Assembly (NCBI GenBank): GCA_002450155.1 | Contig: DJYO01000026.1 | Location: 8,717 to 72,716 of the forward strand | Direction of reading: 5' to 3' | DNA: 64,000 nt | Source of the DNA: Mageeibacillus sp. UBA6976 | Lineage (GTDB): Bacteria; Bacillota; Clostridia; Saccharofermentanales; Saccharofermentanaceae | Part shown: positions 41,731 to 49,374 of the stretch, in pieces | Position numbering within the stretch: the first letter of the stretch is position 1 | Layout of the letters: each line of letters starts with the position of its first letter | Program-made: the position numbers and the translations under genes | The notes under the pieces: generated by a model | What the model was told of the DNA's origin: nothing | Databases searched by the model: none | What the model saw: the letters and a program-made list of their open reading frames with translations, nothing else

Positions 41731-44553
41731 ATGGCTAATATTCAAACCGATAACAGTCAGTCTCAGACTGATGTCATGAGCAGACTGTTTAGGATTGTTA
41801 TATTGATAATCGTGTCATTCCTTATATCTGTTGCTGCGGTATCCTTTGCCGTTCACCATATGAGACTTCAGTTTGAGGATGAGTTCAAGGGAATATCTGA
41901 TGTTAAGATCAATCAGGTTGCAGATATAGTTAAGATCTCCGTCGACGGCGATGAGCTTGAGGCAGATACCGGATCGGCAGCCCAGAAGTACGGCATGATC
42001 CTCCAGCTTATGCTGGCAGATACATCTTCTGAGACGCTTTCTACAGAGAGCTATGGCTTATTTGCATACAAGGAAGGCAGACTTGATCTGCTTCTCAGTA
42101 GCGGTGTCAGTGACGTTAATGAGTTTGCAGTCGCAGGACGCAAGATATCAGACTGGCTTACCGAGGATAACGGTGTAACTACCGTAATGGGAGATAATTT
42201 TGAGAGCCTCATAGTACCGATTACTAACAGTTCGGGGATCTGTGTAGGCGTATTTGAGTATAAGGTTTCTTTCGACGGACTTTACGATGTAGGTAACAGG
42301 CTTGAGTCCAGGATCCTTATAGCTGTAATAATCTCAGTTGTTGCAGGTGTAGTACTCTTCATCGTTCAGGAGATCCTCCTTAAGATCATGCGCAGCAAGC
42401 AAGGCGGGGCAAACGGCAAGAATGCAGAGACACCCAGGGCCCGTGACAAGAGGGTAACGTCTACTACCATCGGTTTCTGTTTTGCCATAGTTCTAGTGGT
42501 CCTTATCGTCATATCCACACAGCTTTCCGGCGTATATGTCCAGGCTCTTGAGAGCGAGAGAGCAGATGCTATGGAGAAGTGCGCTATCACTTCTGCAGCT
42601 GCCATAAGCTATACAAATATCGAAGAGAATATGAGCTATATGCTCCCTATATACGAGTATGCAGAAGATAAGCCTTATATAGTCAATATCTATACGATGG
42701 CTGGGGATTCTTTCTTAAGACTCTATACTTCGACCACAAATAACACCACAGAGCAATTCTATCTGACAGGCAATATAGGCGATCAGTACATTAACTGCTT
42801 TACTCTGCAGCAGACAGCGTTTACTTCCAGGACAGAGGGCGGCAATTCCTATGTTTGCGCCATAGCGCCGATCTTATCGCCTGAGAATACAGTTGCAGGC
42901 GTACTTGAGATAACAATGCCGAGAGCAGACTTTGAGTCAACGGTCAACGGCATGAGCCTCAGCTGGATATTTACGATCATATCTATTGCTATCTCAATGG
43001 GTATCGTTATATTCGAGCTTAATCTCTTTATCTCTACAGTTGCCAAGGGAGTATCCGGCAACAGCCCGGTCCTTGTTATGTACGGCGAGAATGCCAACAG
43101 GTTCTTATCTTTCTTTATGGCATTCGGCTCTATTATGGTTCCTGTTGTCTTTGCCGACTTCTTTAAGAGGACTCTTGAATTTAACGACATAATCGTTCAG
43201 GCGATAATTGCCGTAACGACGCTACTGTTCATAATCGGTTTCTTCGGTTTTGCTGATCTTAAACTGATCATCAAATCCAAGCTTACATCCAGGATCGCAG
43301 TTATCCTTCTGTCGGCATTCGGATATTTCCTTATGCTGATAGCAGGCATTCTCGGCAATCCTTATCTTATGATCGGCCTGGCTCTGCCTGTAGGTTTCTG
43401 CTATGGCATGCCACTTAATTTCCTGAGAGATTACCGTATCAATGCCGGCAGGTTAGGCTACAAGGATTTTAGTGACAGGAATATCCATAACATCCAGAGC
43501 TCTTCGTACTTCCTGGGTGTATCCGTAGGTACGGTCATAGCAGGTATCTGCTTTGAGAGATTCGGACTTCTTATCGTTGCTATCATATCAGGTGCAGCTC
43601 TTATCCTCACAGCCATTGGCATGATCGTCTTTATGCAGAACAATAACCCTGTAAGGGAAGCATCGCTGTCTATAAGCAACTGGCTTCAGATCTCAACGGA
43701 TAAGTTTGCAGGAAAGTTCCTTTGTTCTTCCTTCCTTATCCTCGGTGTGATCCTGTCGTTTTTGCTGGTCTTTATACCTAACTTCCTGGAGAAGGTCGGT
43801 ATATCTCTTGCGACATCATCTTTCTACTTCCTGCTTTGCTGGTTTGTAGCCTGCATAGTCATGGCATTTGTCAAGAATCGTTATGCGCATATCTTAAACT
43901 CCAGGGCAAGGGTAGTTATCCAGGCTCTTGCAGTTACATTAGGTCTTGTAGCATTTGCTCTTGCTCCTTCGGCCAAGATGCTCGTCATAACTGTTGCTCT
44001 CCTGGGCGTAGCCTTAGGTATTCACGATTTCTACTATATCTATGTGCTCTACCTTATCTGCGGTAAGAGGATAAAGGCAAACTTGCGTAAGGTTGCAGAA
44101 TACAGCTTTTTCTTCGGTCTTGGCATAGCGATCCCCGTATTCATGCTTGCATTCATGCTGGGCAACATCAGGATCGTCATGCTTGTCATGGCAGCTCTTG
44201 TTGCACTCTTATCCTTTGTATATCCTGCATCCTCTTTCTCAGCAACATTGGATGATAAGGATCCCTCTTTGAAACCTGCCAGGAAAAAGAAGCCAGCACC
44301 TAAGGCCGCTGCTCCTGCCGCAAGGACTGCTCAGCCTCAGATACCGGTCGATTATCAGCCTCAGGCTTCGCAGATGCCTACGGGTTACCAGCAGCCGTTA
44401 CCTCAGATGCCACAGGCACCTGTTGACTATCAGCAGCCTGCATCTGATCCAAATCAGATCCCTTACGGAAGCGATATGTCTTTCCTGAATGATAATATGG
44501 GACCCGTTGATCCCAATGACCCTAATAACATGGGAGGTGGAAGCTATGTCTGA
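41731..44553 (+). CDS. Large membrane protein: two extracytoplasmic sensor-like domains plus MFS-like transmembrane core
   Basis: 940 residues. TM1 (about 18-41) leads to an extracytoplasmic domain (about 42-193), TM2 (194-216), a short Lys/Arg-rich cytoplasmic linker, TM3 (about 244-266), a second extracytoplasmic domain (about 267-410) with Cache/PAS-like segments (YSYVCAIAPILS-type GGNSYVCAIAPILSPENTVAGV), then ten or more helices (about 411-810) with an MFS look (GLALPVGFCYGMPLNF, GVSVGTVIAGICFERFG). The tail (815-940) is Pro/Gln/Tyr-rich and cytoplasmic. It is possibly a sensor-transporter. No known family member with this layout comes to mind. The next gene overlaps its 3' end. Confidence 0.7.
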   Translation: MANIQTDNSQSQTDVMSRLFRIVILIIVSFLISVAAVSFAVHHMRLQFEDEFKGISDVKINQVADIVKISVDGDELEADTGSAAQKYGMILQLMLADTSSETLSTESYGLFAYKEGRLDLLLSSGVSDVNEFAVAGRKISDWLTEDNGVTTVMGDNFESLIVPITNSSGICVGVFEYKVSFDGLYDVGNRLESRILIAVIISVVAGVVLFIVQEILLKIMRSKQGGANGKNAETPRARDKRVTSTTIGFCFAIVLVVLIVISTQLSGVYVQALESERADAMEKCAITSAAAISYTNIEENMSYMLPIYEYAEDKPYIVNIYTMAGDSFLRLYTSTTNNTTEQFYLTGNIGDQYINCFTLQQTAFTSRTEGGNSYVCAIAPILSPENTVAGVLEITMPRADFESTVNGMSLSWIFTIISIAISMGIVIFELNLFISTVAKGVSGNSPVLVMYGENANRFLSFFMAFGSIMVPVVFADFFKRTLEFNDIIVQAIIAVTTLLFIIGFFGFADLKLIIKSKLTSRIAVILLSAFGYFLMLIAGILGNPYLMIGLALPVGFCYGMPLNFLRDYRINAGRLGYKDFSDRNIHNIQSSSYFLGVSVGTVIAGICFERFGLLIVAIISGAALILTAIGMIVFMQNNNPVREASLSISNWLQISTDKFAGKFLCSSFLILGVILSFLLVFIPNFLEKVGISLATSSFYFLLCWFVACIVMAFVKNRYAHILNSRARVVIQALAVTLGLVAFALAPSAKMLVITVALLGVALGIHDFYYIYVLYLICGKRIKANLRKVAEYSFFFGLGIAIPVFMLAFMLGNIRIVMLVMAALVALLSFVYPASSFSATLDDKDPSLKPARKKKPAPKAAAPAARTAQPQIPVDYQPQASQMPTGYQQPLPQMPQAPVDYQQPASDPNQIPYGSDMSFLNDNMGPVDPNDPNNMGGGSYV

Positions 44554-45304
44554 TGAACTTTGGAACGCCAAGCTTACCCGCGAGAATATTTCTGATTTCT
44601 ATTATCAGACTGTAGTAATGGTCTTCTCTTCGGTATACCCGATAACGAAGGAGTCCACCAGATGCGAGAGAGCGATCATCAAGTCATATCTTGATATCTA
44701 TTCAAGGCGTAATTCTGTTCCTGCAGAGCAGGTTATCTTTGTCTTTGGTGATCTTTTGCTGGAGAATGCCAAGAGCGTAGTAGAGGAATATCCTCTTCCG
44801 TCTGACATTACATTCCAGGACAGGCTCCTGGATGAATATACACGTAATTCCATGCTCGAGAAGATCCTGTCCAAGATCGATTCCAAGAGCTTTAAGATGG
44901 CGGAATTTATATCGACTGATGTTAAGAAGAACAAATCTCCCAGATCCAAGAGCGGGGCAGGGCTTTTCGTTGTAACACCGCTTCTGGTTATTGAGATAAT
45001 CATTCTTGCTATGATAATTGCCTTTGTAAGCTATGCTGCGATCACTGTTCCTTATACGAATGATAAACTGATCGATGAACGTGCCATCTTCGAATCTGTG
45101 TCGGTTCAGGAGCAGTTTATCGGTGCTATGGACTATTATCCGCTTAATGTTGTTGTAAGTAAGTCTTCTTACTACAACGATACGCTCAATGTACCGGTTC
45201 CTGATGAACCTGTTGAGTCGGGCGAGTCAGTACCTTCAGATCAGGGCCTTGCACCCAGTCTTGCAGAGCCCGCTGAGACACAGGTATCAGCTACCAGCGG
45301 CTGA
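44546..45304 (+). CDS. Single-pass membrane protein coupled to the Cache-MFS protein
   Basis: 252 residues, function unknown. An N-terminal all-helical cytoplasmic region (1-145) has FYYQTVVMVFSSVYPITKES, SYLDIYSRRNSVP and a Lys-rich stretch near 140. One TM (about 152-175) follows, then a 75-residue extracytoplasmic tail rich in Ser/Pro/Glu. The helical part faintly recalls an RNA-polymerase sigma region 2 (YQT..MVF...), but this is not convincing. The start at 44546 has GGAGGTGG five bases upstream and overlaps the Cache-MFS gene by eight bases, so the two are coupled. Confidence 0.65.
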   Translation: MSDELWNAKLTRENISDFYYQTVVMVFSSVYPITKESTRCERAIIKSYLDIYSRRNSVPAEQVIFVFGDLLLENAKSVVEEYPLPSDITFQDRLLDEYTRNSMLEKILSKIDSKSFKMAEFISTDVKKNKSPRSKSGAGLFVVTPLLVIEIIILAMIIAFVSYAAITVPYTNDKLIDERAIFESVSVQEQFIGAMDYYPLNVVVSKSSYYNDTLNVPVPDEPVESGESVPSDQGLAPSLAEPAETQVSATSG

Positions 45305-45308
45305 TCTG

Positions 45309-46283
45309 TTATTTGCTGTCTGGATCGAAATTTGCGAGGGGATTGCTCTCTATCGCACTATGGAGCTGGTCTTCGTCAACGTGGGTATAGATCTGAGTGG
45401 TAGATACGCTCTGATGCCCTAATATGAGCTGCAGGTTTCTAATATCCACATGACCATATTTGTACATAAGTGTAGCGGCGGTGTGCCTGAGCTTATGTAC
45501 CGAATAGATCCTGGTATCGATACCGGCTTCGGTCAGTAGCCTCTTGATCGTAATCTGGATCATATCATCAGATATCCTGGTTCCGCGCTTGGAAATAAAG
45601 AGGGCATTCTTGGCCTCAGGCTTGATCTTAAGAGTGGATCTTACGTTCATCCAATCCTCGATAGCCTTAAGGCAGGCATCGTTAAGATATATAGTCCGCT
45701 CCTTGTTGCCCTTACCGATTACAGTTAAGGTATTGTCCTTGATGTTATTGATATCAATGCCTCTTAATTCAGAAAGACGCATCCCGCAGTTTAGGAACAG
45801 AGTGAGCATACAATAATCTCTCTCGTTAGATTCCTTGGGACTGTTGTAAGCTGCCTCAAGAAGATTCTTACTCTGTTCAAGTGTCAGATACTTAGGGAGT
45901 CTCTTACCGACCTTGGGTGTCTCCAGATCGTATGCGGGATTGTTATCTATAAGATGCTTTTTGGAATGCAGATACTTGAAGAAACTCCTGAGGGAAGCTA
46001 CATGTCTGGCTCTTGAGGCGTTGGATTGCTTGCGTGTTCTGGAAAGCCAGATAATGAAGGCCAGCAGGTCATCGGTAGTTACCTTGTTGAAGAATCTGGC
46101 ATCGCAGTCAGATACATCTATATCGCTGAATTCGGTATCAGAAGACACAAGACCGTGGTCTAGTTTATAAAACCTGGCAAAACTAATAATGTCATATCTG
46201 TATTCGTTAACAGTATTCTCAGACCTGCCGAGAGCGGCAACCATGTAGTTGCAATATAGATCTAGAATAGGGAAGGTCTGCAT
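45309..46283 (-). CDS. Orphan tyrosine recombinase (XerC/D family)
   Basis: 324 residues. The N-terminal SAM-like core-binding domain (LDLYCNYMVAALGRSENTVNEYRYD) precedes the catalytic domain with all key residues: Arg in GMRLSELRG, Lys in GKGNKERTIY, HKLRHTAAT (His, Arg), LGHQSVSTTQIYTH (His, nucleophile Tyr). It could be the housekeeping XerC/D or a remnant integrase. No attachment site, excisionase or phage genes adjoin it. The start at 46283 is chosen for AAGGAG seven bases upstream. It converges on the preceding gene with a four-base gap. Confidence 0.88.
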   Translation of the reverse strand: MQTFPILDLYCNYMVAALGRSENTVNEYRYDIISFARFYKLDHGLVSSDTEFSDIDVSDCDARFFNKVTTDDLLAFIIWLSRTRKQSNASRARHVASLRSFFKYLHSKKHLIDNNPAYDLETPKVGKRLPKYLTLEQSKNLLEAAYNSPKESNERDYCMLTLFLNCGMRLSELRGIDINNIKDNTLTVIGKGNKERTIYLNDACLKAIEDWMNVRSTLKIKPEAKNALFISKRGTRISDDMIQITIKRLLTEAGIDTRIYSVHKLRHTAATLMYKYGHVDIRNLQLILGHQSVSTTQIYTHVDEDQLHSAIESNPLANFDPDSK

Positions 46284-46458
46284 ATTTCGGCTCCTTATAG
46301 TTAACTTGCTATATTCTAACACATCATAAAGTTTGAAATTTGTATACGGAGTACTTGTTATACAAAAGTCATTGTGTTAAACTTGTTTTCGCTAGAGATA
46401 CAAGTGTGCGTGACACACGGACAATCCGGCGGAATATAAAGATTAGGAAGTAATGACA

Positions 46459-47544
46459 ATGGACAAGAAATTAAGAGTCGGCGTAATCGGTGCAACGGGA
46501 TATGTAGGACAGCGTTTTATAACGCTCCTTGAGAATCATCCATGGTTTGAGTGCACAGCAGTTTGTGCTTCACCCAGGAGTGCCGGCAAGACATATGAGG
46601 AAGCGGTAGGTGACCGTTGGAAGCTTGATATCGCAATGCCTGAATATGTAAAAAAGATGGTTGTCTATGGTACTGATAATATAGAAGAGTACTGCGATCA
46701 GGTAGATTTTACTTTCTGCGCTGTCGACATGAAGAAAGATGAGATCAAGGCCTTAGAGGAGAAGATCGCAAAGCTTGAGACTCCGGTTGTATCCAACAAT
46801 TCAGCTAACCGCTGGACTGAGGATGTCCCTATGATCATCCCTGAGATCAACAGCGATCATGCAGCCCTCATCGATGCTCAGAGAGCAAGACTTGGTACAA
46901 AGAGAGGATTTATAGCAGTTAAGCCTAACTGCTCGATCCAGAGCTACGTTCCTGCTCTTACACCTTTCTTAAAGAATGGCATCAAGGCAATCTCAGTCTG
47001 CACCTATCAGGCTATCTCCGGTGCAGGTAAGACTTTCAAAGACTGGCCTGAGATGGTAGGCAACGTTATCCCTTACATCGGCGGCGAGGAAGAGAAGTCT
47101 GAGAAGGAGCCGCTCAAGGTCTGGGGTAAGTTTGCAGGTGACCATATCGAGCTTAAGTCAGATACTGTTATCTCTGCTCAGTGCTACAGAGTTGCTGTTC
47201 AGGAAGGCCATACTGCAGCAGTCAGCGTTTCCTTCGAGAATAAGCCTTCTGAAGAAGAGCTTATCAATACCTGGAATAACTTTGAGAGCGAGGCCTATAA
47301 GCTCGGTCTTCCTTCAGCTCCTAAGCATTTCCTCCAGTATCTTGAAGAAGATAACCGTCCACAGCCTAAGCTTGACAGCGGATTTGAGAACGGAATGGGC
47401 GTATCTGTTGCAAGGCTCAGAGCTGATAATCTCTTCGATTATAAGTTTACATGCCTGTCCCACAATACTTTAAGAGGCGCTGCAGGCGGCGGAATGCTTA
47501 CGGCTGAGCTTCTTACAGCAAAGGGTTACATAACAGCAAAGTAA
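46459..47544 (+). CDS. asd: Aspartate-semialdehyde dehydrogenase
   Basis: Reduces aspartyl phosphate to aspartate semialdehyde for Lys, Met and Thr synthesis, 361 residues. LRVGVIGATGYVGQRFI is the NADP fold, KPNCSIQSYVPALTP holds the catalytic Cys, and the length and TYQAISGAGKTF stretch fit the archaeal/fungal-type ASD branch. The start at 46459 places AGGAAG at proper spacing; ATG 46453 is too close to it. No other pathway gene is adjacent. Confidence 0.95.
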   Translation: MDKKLRVGVIGATGYVGQRFITLLENHPWFECTAVCASPRSAGKTYEEAVGDRWKLDIAMPEYVKKMVVYGTDNIEEYCDQVDFTFCAVDMKKDEIKALEEKIAKLETPVVSNNSANRWTEDVPMIIPEINSDHAALIDAQRARLGTKRGFIAVKPNCSIQSYVPALTPFLKNGIKAISVCTYQAISGAGKTFKDWPEMVGNVIPYIGGEEEKSEKEPLKVWGKFAGDHIELKSDTVISAQCYRVAVQEGHTAAVSVSFENKPSEEELINTWNNFESEAYKLGLPSAPKHFLQYLEEDNRPQPKLDSGFENGMGVSVARLRADNLFDYKFTCLSHNTLRGAAGGGMLTAELLTAKGYITAK

Positions 47545-47555
47545 TAAACAGACAG

Positions 47556-47585
47556 GGGAGGGTGCGAAATCGCATCCTCCTTTAC
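47556..47585 (+). terminator. Terminator of asd
   Basis: GGAGGGTGCGA and TCGCATCCTCC pair with one G-U pair and run into TTTACTT. Confidence 0.75.
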
Positions 47586-47588
47586 TTG

Positions 47589-47641
47589 CTGAAGTGAAAA
47601 GCTAAATTCCACTTCAATCCTCCGGTTGAAATAAGTCTTAC
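47589..47641 (+). repeat. Left terminal inverted repeat of the IS
   Basis: Begins CTGAAGTGAAAAGCTAAATT and ends GTTGAAATAAGTCTTAC, matching the right end apart from a divergent central part. Confidence 0.88.
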
Positions 47642-47840
47642 AATATCACAAATTTTGGCCTGAGTTCTATCTTAAAGTGGAAGTAACTGTTATAATATGG
47701 CTGTATTCGGTACTCTAAAGGGAATAACAAGGCATGTTAAAAACAGCGGAGATTAGTCGGTTTTTTGAACAGGAAGGACTAATTTCCACTTTGCTGAATG
47801 GGTTATGTAGTTGTCCCTAAAGGTCGCCGAGATTTGTTAA

Positions 47841-49134
47841 TTAGCGGCGTCTGTTCTTAAGTAAATATGGCTTAAGAACGACGTCGTTAACATTTATCTC
47901 TTCTATCCCAAATTCATCAAACCTTTGCCACAAGTCCGGGAACAGGAATTTTGTGTATTGGATAGGACTTCTGCCTCCCAGAAACTCAACTGGATAGCTG
48001 TTGATGTTACTCAAGGCGATGTTAAGTGCACTTTTGGTCGACAAGACCGAGCTCTCTCAGATCTGTTCCTTTAGGGAAGATGTACCTGAGAAGTTCGTGG
48101 TTGTTCTCCAAAGACCCTTTCTGTCCTGATTGCATCGGATCGCAGTAGAAGATACGAGTGCGTCTGGATCCATCCAGTCTAAGTTCAGCTGCATCAGCGG
48201 CAGTAAACTCAGTGCCTCTGTCGGTAAGAATAATGTGACAATGCCTCTCAAATAACTCAGAGCCAAGCGTTTCCTCTAAAATATCGATACCCTTGAGCAT
48301 ATCAGATGCTGTCTTGGATTCATGGAATATTGCAAACAAGAATTTACCGGACATTAACTTGAACGTTTGAATGAACGGTCCGTTCGTTTCATCGTTGTAG
48401 ACAGTGTCCATCTGTGTGACGAATACATCCGGATTCAAAGAGATATACTCCAGGTAATCCTTGTACATCCTGCCATGCAGATACTTCTTGTCTTTCCGTT
48501 TTTTATAGACGGTAGATTGTTTCTTCCTAATCTTCCTTGATGGTTGCCTTCGAAGATCCAGTACAGTTGTTCCGGATGTAGCTTGCAGAACACCTGATTC
48601 GATGTAGTTGTAAAGTGTCTTCTCACATATACCGAGCTCAGGGTGTTCCTTTACGATGACGTAGGGTGACAGTCCTTTGTCCAAGAGAGGTTTTACGGCG
48701 TCGCCAATTGCCTTAGCTTCAGAGGATGTAAGATTGACTCCTAACCTGCAATCAACAAGCATATTCCTGTATTCGGCATTAGCTTCCTCGGGAATGTACC
48801 TATATTTATCGAAGTGACAGCTGTTGTAGATGGAGCAACCATTACATGCACCGGGACTTCGATCCCTTCTGGAGCATTTGAACGGAGAATAGGAAGGGCA
48901 ACTGCTTTTGCAATTACGGCCAAGCTTACAATGTCTGTAGTTGTTGCAATCCAAAGCCATCTTATTCTTATATGCCAGAATACGATGCTTCTTGATTTCT
49001 TTGCTGACAGTAGATTTATCCTTACCGATAGTTTGAGCAATAGCTGTGACACTACTACCATTCTCAATACCTTTGAGAATTATCCGTCTCTCTTCCAATG
49101 TCAGATGCTTACCTTTATTTGAATTGTATTTCAT
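47841..49134 (-). pseudogene. IS30-family transposase, frameshifted near its C-terminus
   Basis: The main frame (49134-48022, 370 residues) has an N-terminal HTH (LTLEERRIILKGIENGSSVTAIAQTIGKDKSTVSKEI), a Cys-rich segment (CNNYRHCKLGRNCKSSC...CNGCSIYNSC), and the DDE triad: VTQMDTVYND, HIILTDRGTEF, KGSLENNHELLRYIFPKGTDL. It stops at 48022, but the expected continuation (LNIALSNINSYPVEFLGGRSPI to 47841) is in the next frame from about 48044. One extra A in a run of four (CCAAAAG) explains it. It may be dead or read by frameshifting. The start at 49134 is preceded by AAGGA; GTG 49143 is an alternative. Confidence 0.88.
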
Positions 49135-49220
49135 GGTGATCACCGTCCTTTCTCTCGGCGACCTTTAGTGTTGATTTAATTGTAAGAGTAACGTCAACAG
49201 TATTGGAAGTGGAACTTCCT

Positions 49221-49276
49221 GTAAGACTTATTTCAACTTGAACTGCCTTGAAGTGGAATTTAACTTTTCACTTCAG
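49221..49276 (-). repeat. Right terminal inverted repeat of the IS
   Basis: Reads inward on the minus strand from CTGAAGTGAAAAGTTAAATT to GTTGAAATAAGTCTTAC. Confidence 0.88.
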
Positions 49277-49302
49277 TTAAAGCTCTTAAAGGGCTGGAAT
49301 AA

Positions 49303-49331
49303 TTGCAAACAGCGGCTTAAAGTTTTATAAT
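49303..49331 (+). promoter_or_regulatory. Promoter of alaS
   Basis: TTGCAA (49303-49308), 17-base spacer, TATAAT (49326-49331), starting 27 bases past the IS end. RBS AAGGAG follows near 49360. Confidence 0.7.
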
Positions 49332-49374
49332 TCACTAGTTTTGATTTTTATTATTTATAAGGAGTATTCTGGTT

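Larger units (their letters stand above)
47589..49276. mobile_element. IS30-family insertion sequence with long imperfect terminal inverted repeats
   Basis: The 1688-bp element is bounded by inverted repeats of 53 and 56 bases. Both ends begin CTGAAGTGAAAAG and finish inward with GTTGAAATAAGTCTTAC. It carries one minus-strand transposase gene, now frameshifted. About 200 bases between the left repeat and the transposase stop (47642-47840) hold no gene beyond a possible 19-codon frame; they contain a TATAAT (47692) and a hairpin ATTAGTC/GACTAAT. No clear target duplication is seen. The element lies between asd and alaS and spares the alaS promoter. Confidence 0.88.

Noticed and set aside
45309..46283. 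Integrative element marked by the tyrosine recombinase
   Set aside because: No direct repeats, tRNA-end duplications, excisionase or phage/conjugation genes were seen on either side.
47699..47758. 19-codon frame after a TATAAT inside the IS
   Set aside because: No RBS and no conserved feature; too little to support a gene.
47589..49276. Repeated GTGGAA/TTCCAC words in the IS as a CRISPR-like array
   Set aside because: Spacing is irregular and copies lie in the terminal repeats and subterminal DNA, as expected for transposase binding sites.
47580..49285. Target-site duplication of the IS
   Set aside because: The bases flanking the two ends do not match beyond what chance allows, so none is reported.
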